Below are positions 1-5,328 of a stretch of DNA of 7,160 bases, piece after piece (position 1 is the first letter of the stretch; the number at the start of each line of letters is the position of its first letter). Location of the stretch: assembly GCA_015231665.1 (NCBI GenBank), contig JADGBD010000101.1:1-7160 (forward strand), read 5' to 3'. The notes beneath the pieces are model-generated. The model searched no databases. It saw only the letters and a list, made by a program, of their open reading frames with translations, and was not told the origin of the DNA. The position numbers and the translations under genes were made by a program. This stretch comes from Gammaproteobacteria bacterium (GTDB lineage: Bacteria; Pseudomonadota; Gammaproteobacteria; Chromatiales; Chromatiaceae).

Positions 1-9
1 ATCCCCTAA

Positions 10-107
10 TCAATGGGACGCAGAAAAGAATGAGGAAGAAGTAGCCCGGATGCAGCGAAGCGGAATCCGGGGTTGCCGTTGGACAGGGCTACTCAATGGG
101 ACGCAGA
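10..107. repeat. Pair of 15-bp direct repeats flanking a short palindromic repeat
   Basis: The 15-mer TCAATGGGACGCAGA occurs at 10-24 and again, unchanged, at 93-107. Between the copies lies a palindromic element at 45-71, whose arms CCCGGAT (45-51) and ATCCGGG (65-71) enclose a short loop. The text around that hairpin (TAGCCCGGATGCAGCGAAGC) resembles a short intergenic palindrome I associate with many proteobacterial genomes. Family membership is from memory, not from a search. The flanking repeats could be a duplication made on insertion, or part of a larger composite repeat. No coding sequence is supported here. Confidence 0.6.
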
Positions 108-179
108 GGACGCAAAGAGGCAGAGGGAGCCAATATCTATCCTCTGCGCCCTCCGCGCTTCTTTGCGTTCTCTGCGTCC
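99..179. repeat. Long imperfect inverted repeat (GGACGCAGAG type) upstream of rimI
   Basis: The left arm starts at 99 (GGACGCAGAGGACGCAAAG, to 117). It pairs with the right arm ending at 179 (CTTTGCGTTCTCTGCGTCC, 161-179) over 19 positions with one mismatch, which would be a G-U pair in RNA. An inner pair, CAGAGG (121-126) with CCTCTG (141-146), extends the structure. Purine-rich GACGCAGAG units recur on one side and their complements on the other, as in repeats often seen between genes in environmental proteobacteria. It ends 54 bp before the rimI start, so it may lie in the rimI leader or mark the end of an upstream transcript. Confidence 0.6.
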
Positions 180-233
180 TGCTATTTTGGCAACCATTTT
201 GTTCAGCATCGCACAGGCAAGGAACCAAGAACC

Positions 234-716
234 ATGCCGCTAGACCAGCGCCGCTTGCGCCCCATGACTCTGGATGACTTGCCGGCGGTGATGGCCCTGG
301 AGCGGCTGGCCCACAGCCATCCCTGGACCGAGGGAATCATGCGCGACTGCCTCAAGCCCGGTTACAGCGGCAAGCTGCTGGAATGGGACGGGCCGCTGCT
401 CGGTTTTGGCATCTGGCTGATGCAGCTGGATGAGTGCCACATCCTCAATCTCTGCATCGACCCGTCCCGGCAACGCCAGGGCCACGGTCGCTATCTGCTG
501 CAGTGGATGCTCAGGGATGCCATTGCGCTGGGGGCGCGCATGTCCCTGCTGGAGGTGCGGGTTAACAATCGCGCCGCCATAGCCCTGTACGAGGCCATGG
601 GCTATGCGGAAATCGGCCTGCGCCCAGGCTATTACCCGAGCAAACAGGGGCGTGAGGATGGCCTGGTGATGGCGCTGGATTTGCAGTACCTCAGGGCTCT
701 CCCAGAAACGCCTTGA
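234..716 (+). CDS. rimI: Ribosomal protein S18-alanine N-acetyltransferase RimI (GNAT family)
   Basis: A 160-residue GNAT enzyme that should transfer acetyl from acetyl-CoA to the N-terminal alanine of ribosomal protein S18 in the cytoplasm. The acetyl-CoA pyrophosphate loop, Q-x-x-G-x-G, is at residues 80-85 (QRQGHG), after the beta-4 strand NLCIDP. Family catalytic residues appear as Glu107 in LEVR and Tyr119 in ALYEAMGY, 12 residues apart as in characterised RimI. The conserved GLRPGYYP segment is at 128-135. Length matches the family (about 150-160). The ATG at 234 is chosen because AAGGAA lies 9 bp upstream (219-224) and RimI proteins begin just before the R-x-M-T-x-x-D segment. The frame stays open upstream to 96, but through repeat DNA. 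The 3' end overlaps the convergent deacetylase gene by 26 bp. Other GNAT N-acetyltransferases are possible, but the spacing of motifs favours RimI. Confidence 0.9.
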   Translation: MPLDQRRLRPMTLDDLPAVMALERLAHSHPWTEGIMRDCLKPGYSGKLLEWDGPLLGFGIWLMQLDECHILNLCIDPSRQRQGHGRYLLQWMLRDAIALGARMSLLEVRVNNRAAIALYEAMGYAEIGLRPGYYPSKQGREDGLVMALDLQYLRALPETP

Positions 717-1617
717 GGTGGGCTTCGACGCAGCGGGCGAGGGCGTGGAGTTCGTAGCCGCCTTCGAGCATCGACACGAGGCGTCCCTGGGCGCTGATTT
801 TCGCCAGCTGCATCATACGGTTGGTGATCCAGGCGAAGTCGGTGTCGAGGAGATTGAACTGACCCATGTCATCGGCCTGATGGCCATCGAAGCCGGCGGA
901 GATGAGGATCAACTGGGGTGCAAAGGCTTCGATCTGATCCAGCCAGTGCTCGGTGACGGCTTGGCGAAAGGCCTTGCCATCGGTCAGCGCGGGCAGGGGC
1001 AGGTTGATGACGTTGCTCGGGTTGTTCTCGTAACCGCTGCCGGGATAGAAGGGGTGCTGGAAGCTGGAGCAGAACAGGATGCGCTCGTCGCCGCCGACTA
1101 TGTCCTGAGTGCCGTTGCCGTGGTGGACATCAAAATCGATGATGGCGATGCGCTCCAGTCCATGGGCCTGGATGGCGTGATAGGCGGCGATGGCGACGTT
1201 GCTGAAGATGCAAAAGCCCATGGCACGGCCGCGCTCGGCATGGTGGCCGGGTGGGCGCACGGCGCAGAAGGCTTGGCTCATCTGCCCGCCGAGCACCAGA
1301 TCAACCCCGAGGATTCCGGCACCGGCGGCGTGCAGGGCGGCCTCCAGGTTATGCGGTCCCATTGCCGTGTCACCATCCAGCCAGGCCAGGCCCTGCTTGG
1401 GTGCGGATTTGAGCACATAGTCCACATAGGCGGCTTTGTGCACGCTCAACAGCTGCTCGCGGGTGGCGGCGGGGGCATCGTATTGGTGCAAAACCATGCT
1501 CAGATGCGAGGCGATCAGGCGATCGTTGATGGCGTGCAAACGGGCCGGCTGTTCGGGATGGGCGGGGCCCATGTCGTGCATCAGGCAGGCGCTGTGGGTT
1601 ATCAGGGCGATAGGCAT
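691..1617 (-). CDS. Histone deacetylase family protein (zinc-dependent, class II-like / acetoin-utilization type)
   Basis: A 308-residue zinc amidohydrolase of the arginase/deacetylase fold. Active-site landmarks are all present: RPPGHHA with the His pair at 125-126, DFDVHHGNGT with zinc ligands Asp163 and His165, the third ligand Asp244 in SAGFDGH, and LEGGY with Tyr288 near the C-terminus. The opening segment around residues 17-26 (GPAHPEQPAR) is also typical. Bacterial members remove acetyl groups from lysines or act on acetylpolyamines or other acylamides; the substrate cannot be told from sequence. Start: ATG at 1617, preceded by AAGGAG (complement of 1627-1632) at good spacing. It is divergent from the pat-like gene across 219 bp, an association suggesting reversible lysine acetylation as with AcuC and its acetyltransferase partner (inference). 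It overlaps rimI tail-to-tail by 26 bp. It appears full length and intact. Confidence 0.93.
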   Translation of the reverse strand: MPIALITHSACLMHDMGPAHPEQPARLHAINDRLIASHLSMVLHQYDAPAATREQLLSVHKAAYVDYVLKSAPKQGLAWLDGDTAMGPHNLEAALHAAGAGILGVDLVLGGQMSQAFCAVRPPGHHAERGRAMGFCIFSNVAIAAYHAIQAHGLERIAIIDFDVHHGNGTQDIVGGDERILFCSSFQHPFYPGSGYENNPSNVINLPLPALTDGKAFRQAVTEHWLDQIEAFAPQLILISAGFDGHQADDMGQFNLLDTDFAWITNRMMQLAKISAQGRLVSMLEGGYELHALARCVEAHLKAFLGEP

Positions 1618-1694
1618 GTTGGCGGTCTCCTTGCCGCCAATTCTACCCCAGCGGAGCGCTTGAGCGCACCCTGCGGAACGGCTAAAGGCGCTGG

Positions 1695-1742
1695 CTCAGG
1701 CCACCAGGGCGAGCACTGCAAGCAGGTGGCTTGAGTTGTTTT
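1695..1742 (+). terminator. Terminator-like hairpin in the divergent deacetylase/pat spacer
   Basis: CTCAGGCCACC (1695-1705) and GGTGGCTTGAG (1725-1735) form an 11-bp stem, with one G-U pair in plus-strand RNA and a 19-nt loop. It is followed by TTGTTTTA (1735-1742). No plus-strand gene ends immediately upstream. If it terminates anything, it would be readthrough antisense to the deacetylase gene, or early transcripts toward pat. The long loop makes it a weak candidate. Confidence 0.3.
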
Positions 1743-1752
1743 ACGGAAATCA

Positions 1753-1790
1753 TTGTTGCGACGCAGCATTTTCTTGTTGCGGCGCAACAA
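1753..1790. promoter_or_regulatory. Two tandem 17-bp palindromic operators, centres 21 bp apart
   Basis: A perfect palindrome, TTGTTGCG-G-CGCAACAA, lies at 1774-1790. A second, imperfect copy, TTGTTGCG-A-CGCAGCAT, lies at 1753-1769. Their centres (1761 and 1782) are 21 bp apart, two helical turns, so two dimers would sit on the same DNA face. The downstream copy overlaps a possible -35 (TTGCGG, 1777-1782), with TAAACT (1799-1804) as a possible -10 for the pat-like gene at a 16-bp spacing. This layout suggests a repressor or co-operative regulator acting on pat and perhaps on the divergent deacetylase gene. The TGC/GCA half-sites recall targets of PhaR-type regulators, but the regulator is not identified. 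Confidence 0.6.
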
Positions 1791-1807
1791 AATTCATCTA
1801 AACTCAT

Positions 1808-1835
1808 AGGCATCAGATGTTAATTTTGGATGCCT
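1808..1835 (+). promoter_or_regulatory. Leader hairpin covering the pat ribosome-binding region
   Basis: AGGCATC (1808-1814) and GATGCCT (1829-1835) are a perfect 7-bp inverted repeat separated by 14 nt, ending two bases before the ATG at 1837. The only Shine-Dalgarno-like bases of the pat-like gene, GGA at 1828-1830, lie partly inside the right arm. If folded in mRNA, the stem would reduce ribosome access. A DNA-binding role for the same dyad cannot be excluded. Confidence 0.4.
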
Positions 1836-1836
1836 T

Positions 1837-3165
1837 ATGAAAAAGCACTACCTCAAATCCCTTTTTGAACCCAACTCCGTGGCCATTGTCGGCGCTTCCG
1901 ATGAGGACAACTCAGTCGGCCTGCAGATTTTGCGCAACATGCAGGAGTCCGGTTTCAAAGGCGATATCTACCCGGTCGATCCCCATTGCGAAGAGATGCT
2001 GGGGCTGCCCTGCTACAAGAGCCTGCGCTCGATCGATCATCCCATCGATCTGGTGGTGTTCGCCGTGCCCGCGGAGCAGATTCCGCCGATGATGCACGAA
2101 TGCGGCGAACTCGGCGTGCGCGCGGCCATTGTCATCTCCGCCGGCTTTGCCGAGGCTGGTGCCCGCGGTGAGTCGATGCAGAACGAGATCGTCGATGTCG
2201 CCAAGACCCACAACATCCCCCTGCTCGGACCCAACTGCCTGGGCATCATTCGTCCCCGGGTTGGCCTCAACGCCACCTTTGCCAAAAGTCAGGCGCTGCC
2301 GGGCAAGGTGGCCCTGGTGGCGCAGTCCGGTGCCTTCTGCACCGCCTTGCTGGACTGGGCCAACTCCGAGGGCTTTGGCTTCTCTGCGGTGGCCTCGCTG
2401 GGGGCGACGGCGGATGTGGGCTTTGGCGATGTGCTGGATTTTCTCGCCGTGGACCCTGAGACCAAGAGCATCCTGCTCTATGTGGAAGGGGTGAACGATG
2501 CCCGCAGCTTCATCAGCGGCCTGCGGGTGGCGGCGCGACTCAAGCCGGTGGTGGTGGTCAAGTCCGGGCGCAACGAGAGCGGTACCCGCGCGGCGGTGTC
2601 GCATACTGGCGCGCTGGTGGGCAGTGACGACGTTTTCGACAGCGTGGTGCAGCGCGCCGGTGCGGTGCGGGTGCATACGGTCAGCCAGCTGTTTGCCGCA
2701 GCGCGCATCCTCGCCTCCAATGTCCGCGTCGAAGGGGCGCGGCTGGCGATTGTCACCAACGGCGGCGGCCCGGGCGTGATGGCGGCGGATCGCGCCAGCG
2801 ACCTGCAGGTGCCCCTGGCCGATCTATCCAAGGAGACCATGGAAAAGCTCAGCTCAGTGCTGCCGGCCCATTGGTCCCTGAGCGACCCGGTGGACATCCT
2901 CGGCGATGCCGATCATCAGCGGTATTACGACGCCACCCGGCTGGTGCTGGCGGACAAGAATGTCGATGGGGTGCTGGTGCTGCTGGCGCCCCAGGCGATG
3001 ACCGATCCCACCGCCTGCGCCGAGGGGGTGATTGCCGCCGCCAAGGAATCGCGCAAGCCGGTGCTGGCCTGCTGGATGGGCGAGGCCATGGTGAAAGAGG
3101 CGCGCAACCTCTTTACCAGCGCAGGGATTCCCCAGTTCCGCAGCCCTGAGGCGGGAGTCGATGCA
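1837..3165 (+). pseudogene. Truncated Pat-like ADP-forming acyl-CoA synthetase / protein lysine acetyltransferase (5' half only)
   Basis: The first 443 codons match the CoA-ligase half of bacterial Pat-type proteins. These join an ADP-forming acyl-CoA synthetase-like region to a C-terminal GNAT domain and acetylate enzymes such as acetyl-CoA synthetase. Visible parts are a Rossmann CoA-binding domain (VAIVGAS near residue 15, GPNCLG at 131-136), a ligase-CoA domain with AQSGA at 162-166, the SHTGA motif with potentially phosphorylated His256, and TNGGGPG at 307-313. Family resemblance runs through [10 protein letters not shown] (ending at codon 443), where Phe is expected next. Instead the frame enters antisense leuA, staying open for 394 meaningless residues to a stop at 4348-4350. 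Full-length relatives have about 890 residues, so the ATP-grasp and acetyltransferase domains are missing. The gene is divergent from the deacetylase gene and has a weak ribosome-binding site. It is probably non-functional as an acetyltransferase, unless the junction is an assembly artefact. Confidence 0.8.
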
Positions 3166-3168
3166 GAC
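3160..3168. other. Breakpoint joining truncated pat and truncated leuA tail-to-tail
   Basis: Plus-strand pat resemblance ends with codon 443 (GCA, 3163-3165). Minus-strand leuA resemblance ends with residue 401, whose codon TGC is the complement of the same three bases. On either side, each frame turns into the antisense of the other gene. This marks one novel junction, with at most a few bases of shared sequence. Candidate causes are a deletion between once-convergent genes, an inversion with breakpoints in two same-strand genes, or chimeric assembly. No insertion sequence or repeat is visible at the joint. Confidence 0.75.
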
Positions 3169-4365
3169 CTTGAGCGACACCAGCTTGATGCGCTCGTTCT
3201 CCGCCTCTATGCCCTCGGCAGTGACCAAGGCCTGCAGGTCCTCATCGAAGATCTCGTGCTTCTTGTCCGCCAAATCCTTGAAGCGGGCAAAAGCAGCATT
3301 CAACTCTTCCTCAGAAGCAAAGCTCATCCCCAGCTCCTCCAGCCGGGTGCGGAAGGCATTGCGCCCCGAGTGCTTGCCCAGCACCATGCGGTTCTGGGTC
3401 CAGCCGACATCCTCGGCGCGCATGATCTCGTAGGTCTCGCGGTGCTTGAGCACGCCGTCCTGATGGATACCGGACTCGTGGGCAAAGGCGTTGGCGCCGA
3501 CGATGGCCTTGTTCGGCTGCACCGGAAAGCCAGTGATATTGGACACCAGCTTAGAGCAACTGACGATCTGACTGGTATCCAGCCGAGAGTCGCAGCTGAA
3601 CACATCGCGGCGGGTACGTACCGCCATGACAATCTCCTCCAAGGCCGCGTTGCCGGCACGTTCACCCAGGCCGTTGATGGTGCACTCCACCTGACGGGCG
3701 CCGTTGATCACCGCGCTCAGGGAGTTGGCCACCGCCAGGCCCAGGTCGTTGTGACAGTGCACCGAGAAGATAGCCTTGTCGGCATTAGGGATGCGCTCGC
3801 GCAGCAGGCGAATGGTCTCGCCGAACTGGTGCGGCATGGCGTAGCCGACGGTGTCCGGCACATTCAGGGTGCGGGCGCCGGCGCCGATCACCGCCTCGAA
3901 GATGCGGCAGAGAAAATCCAGCTCGGAGCGACCGGCATCCTCGGCGGAGAACTCGACATTGTCGGTGTACTGGCGGGCGCGCTTGACCGCATGCACCGCT
4001 TGCGCCACCACCTCGTCGGGGGTCATGCGCAGCTTGCGCTCCATGTGGATCGGCGAGGTGGCGATGAAGGTGTGGATACGCGCCGAGTTGGCATCCTTCA
4101 GCGCCTCGCCGGCGCGGTCGATGTCCTTGTCCAGGGCGCGGGCCAGGCCGCAGACGGTGGACTCGGTCACCACTCGGGCAACCGCCTGCACCGATTCGAA
4201 ATCTCCCTGGCTGGCGATGGGGAAACCGGCCTCGATCACATCCACCCGCATCTTCTCCAAGGCCTTGGCGATGCGAATCTTTTCTTCCTTGGTCATGGAG
4301 GCGCCGGGACTTTGCTCACCGTCACGCAAGGTGGTATCAAATATGACTAACTTTTCTTCGCTCAT
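3163..4365 (-). CDS. leuA: 2-isopropylmalate synthase, truncated: catalytic barrel without the C-terminal leucine-regulatory domain
   Basis: LeuA condenses acetyl-CoA with 2-oxoisovalerate, the first committed step of leucine synthesis. The 401 native residues contain the full TIM barrel: [13 protein letters not shown] with metal ligand Asp15, HCHND with ligands His203 and His205, and NGLGERAGN with Asn239. These match E. coli Asp14, His202, His204 and Asn238 one residue later. The linker segment with GKHSGRNAF is present. Resemblance stops after LVSLKVC. Relatives continue another 110-120 residues as the leucine-binding domain (E. coli LeuA has 523). The frame instead runs 102 codons through antisense pat to a stop at 2854-2856, so a 503-residue chimera could be made. 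The ATG at 4365 has AGGAG (complement of 4374-4378) 8 nt upstream. Deleting this domain abolishes activity in some homologues, so function is doubtful. Confidence 0.88.
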
Positions 4366-4422
4366 CTGAATGACTCCTGCATCGGCCGGTGAAAGCGCAC
4401 TTCGTGGCGGGCAAGTTTACCC

Positions 4423-4451
4423 GATCAAGACCCCGATCAGGGCACTGATCA
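4423..4451. repeat. Three GATCA units at exact 12-bp period upstream of leuA
   Basis: GATCA begins at 4423, 4435 and 4447, giving three iterations of GATCA-N7 with partly similar spacers. The array lies 58-86 bp upstream of the leuA ATG on the minus strand, in the region expected to contain its promoter. It may be a degenerate tandem repeat or a multi-site binding region. No leader peptide with a run of leucine codons is seen, so classical leucine attenuation is not supported. Confidence 0.4.
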
Positions 4452-4975
4452 AAACAATTTGCGCCGCGCCGGCCAGAATTTTGAATAGGTGAATTGTTGC
4501 GTTTTATCTCCCCCGCCGGGGTGAGTGCGTAGCCTTGCCCCTCAGGGCAGAAGTCGCAGGACGCCGAGCAGAAGAACAGAAAGGGGCAGAAGAGCAGACA
4601 AAGGCAATGCTGCAGTCAGCCTATCGCTGAGTGCATCTGTTGGTTCAACAGAGATTGCCTTAGAAAAGATCATGGGATTTGGAAAGCCAGTTGCAAACCA
4701 GTATCAAATGGGACGGCCTGACTATAGCCCAGGAGCTTTGCCCTTGCCAAGGGGCAAATAAGCCCTGAGTTTGCGGGGAAAGGAACCCTCAGGACCGTTG
4801 CGATAATGCAACAAAGACCCGCATGACATGGTCTCTGGGGCCAGAAAACCCCTGAAATCGGCCAATAATTACAGTAATTATACTTTTATAACAATTAATT
4901 ACAGATTAAATATGCATCAACACATCATAAACCGCTCAATGACCCCAGTAAAAACCCATGATTATCCAGAAAAAC

Positions 4976-5011
4976 TTGCAGTTTCCGAGAATATGCTGCA
5001 TAATTGCAGCA
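4976..5011 (+). promoter_or_regulatory. Sigma70-like promoter overlapped by a perfect 7-bp dyad, for the 69-residue protein gene
   Basis: TTGCAG (4976-4981) and CATAAT (4999-5004) are separated by 17 bp, an optimal spacing, with a five-of-six match at -10. A perfect inverted repeat, TGCTGCA-TAAT-TGCAGCA (4994-5011), covers the -10 and the likely start point. This is a classic repressor position. The surrounding DNA is AT-rich, and the next start codon is at 5064, giving a leader of about 50 nt. The dyad resembles the TGTTGC/GCAACA palindromes before pat, but its spacer differs. Confidence 0.55.
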
Positions 5012-5063
5012 CTCAAAGCAAATCGCATCTTTTTTACTACAAACCACGCCAGATTTAGGAACC

Positions 5064-5273
5064 ATGAACATCCAATCCAAATACACTCGCTGCGGAACCT
5101 GCGAACACGCCCTGATCACCGGCATTGCCTGCGACTCAGGTCCGTCTGATTGCGCTCAGTTTGACAACCTCAAGGCCGTGCGCCAGATGCGCCCTTCCCT
5201 GCCGCCGCTGCACCTGGTCGCCAAGACCATGGCCCTGCCTCACGAATACGACGCGGTACGCGGCATAGACTAA
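5064..5273 (+). CDS. Small four-cysteine protein of unknown function (69 aa)
   Basis: I do not recognise this protein. It has 69 residues, no signal peptide and no membrane segment. Four cysteines cluster in its first 30 residues: Cys10, Cys13, Cys23 and Cys30 (CxxC-x9-C-x6-C). This could bind zinc or an iron-sulfur cluster, or be redox-active (inference). The remainder is rich in Pro, Leu and charged residues, with no obvious domain. Start: ATG at 5064 with AGGA (5057-5060) close upstream; spacing is short. An alternative in-frame ATG at 5004 lies inside or before the predicted promoter and is less likely. Support for being a real gene comes from the well-formed promoter/operator upstream, GC-rich coding-like composition after an AT-rich spacer, and a strong hairpin 16 bp after the stop. 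Confidence 0.65.
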   Translation: MNIQSKYTRCGTCEHALITGIACDSGPSDCAQFDNLKAVRQMRPSLPPLHLVAKTMALPHEYDAVRGID

Positions 5274-5289
5274 ACAGCCCGCAAAATCA

Positions 5290-5320
5290 GCCTCTGCAGG
5301 CTATTCCCGCCTGCAGAGGC
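5290..5320. terminator. Bidirectional terminator hairpin between convergent genes
   Basis: GCCTCTGCAGGC (5290-5301) and GCCTGCAGAGGC (5309-5320) make a perfect 12-bp stem with a 7-nt loop. It sits between the stop of the small Cys protein (5273) and the stop of the carbonic anhydrase (5329, opposite strand). On the minus strand the stem is followed by TGATTTTGC, a short T-run. On the plus strand the tail has no T-run, so it should work better for the carbonic anhydrase transcript. Confidence 0.75.
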
Positions 5321-5328
5321 CGATTCCA

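Larger units (their letters stand above)
4366..5063. other. 698-bp gene-free region rich in small dyads
   Basis: No frame here has a recognisable protein, a good ribosome-binding site or coding-like composition. Short frames at 4525-4761 and 4828-5058 read as low-complexity or random sequence. Visible structures are TGCCC/GGGCA with a 4-nt loop (4536-4549), a perfect 7-bp dyad TCTGTTG-GTT-CAACAGA (4636-4652), TTTGCCC/GGGCAAA (4737-4758), GTTGC-N6-GCAAC (4797-4812) and the AT-rich palindrome ATAATTAC-A-GTAATTAT (4865-4881). GCAGAAG occurs three times in a purine-rich stretch (4547-4592). Base composition changes from GC-rich to clearly AT-rich near 4860, as is typical of promoter DNA. An unannotated small RNA is possible, but I recognise no known RNA family. 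Confidence 0.6.

Noticed and set aside
718..1734. 338-codon open frame on the plus strand
   Set aside because: It is the antisense of the intact deacetylase gene, with low-complexity Gly/Val/Ala sequence and no start signals. The minus-strand protein has all catalytic motifs.
1753..1790. Assignment of the twin palindromes to PhaR
   Set aside because: The TGC/GCA half-sites are similar, but no PHA genes or PhaR are in the window, so naming the regulator would be guesswork.
1912..2676. 254-codon open frame on the minus strand
   Set aside because: Antisense shadow of the pat-like gene; His/Arg/Gly-rich with no domain.
3166..4350. C-terminal 394 residues of the frame starting at 1837 as a real protein domain
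   Set aside because: This is antisense to conserved leuA coding sequence. The leuA strand shows the conserved residues.
3851..4369. 172-codon plus-strand frame
   Set aside because: Ser/Arg-rich shadow of leuA in another phase.
4366..4520. Leucine attenuator or leader peptide upstream of leuA
   Set aside because: No short frame with consecutive leucine codons and no terminator/antiterminator pair is visible on the minus strand.
4525..4761. 78-codon frame upstream of the leuA region
   Set aside because: Its start has no clear ribosome-binding site, its composition is low-complexity Arg/Ser, and it overlaps several hairpins. No recognisable homology.
4828..5058. 76-codon frame in AT-rich DNA
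   Set aside because: Random-looking sequence spanning the promoter of the following gene.
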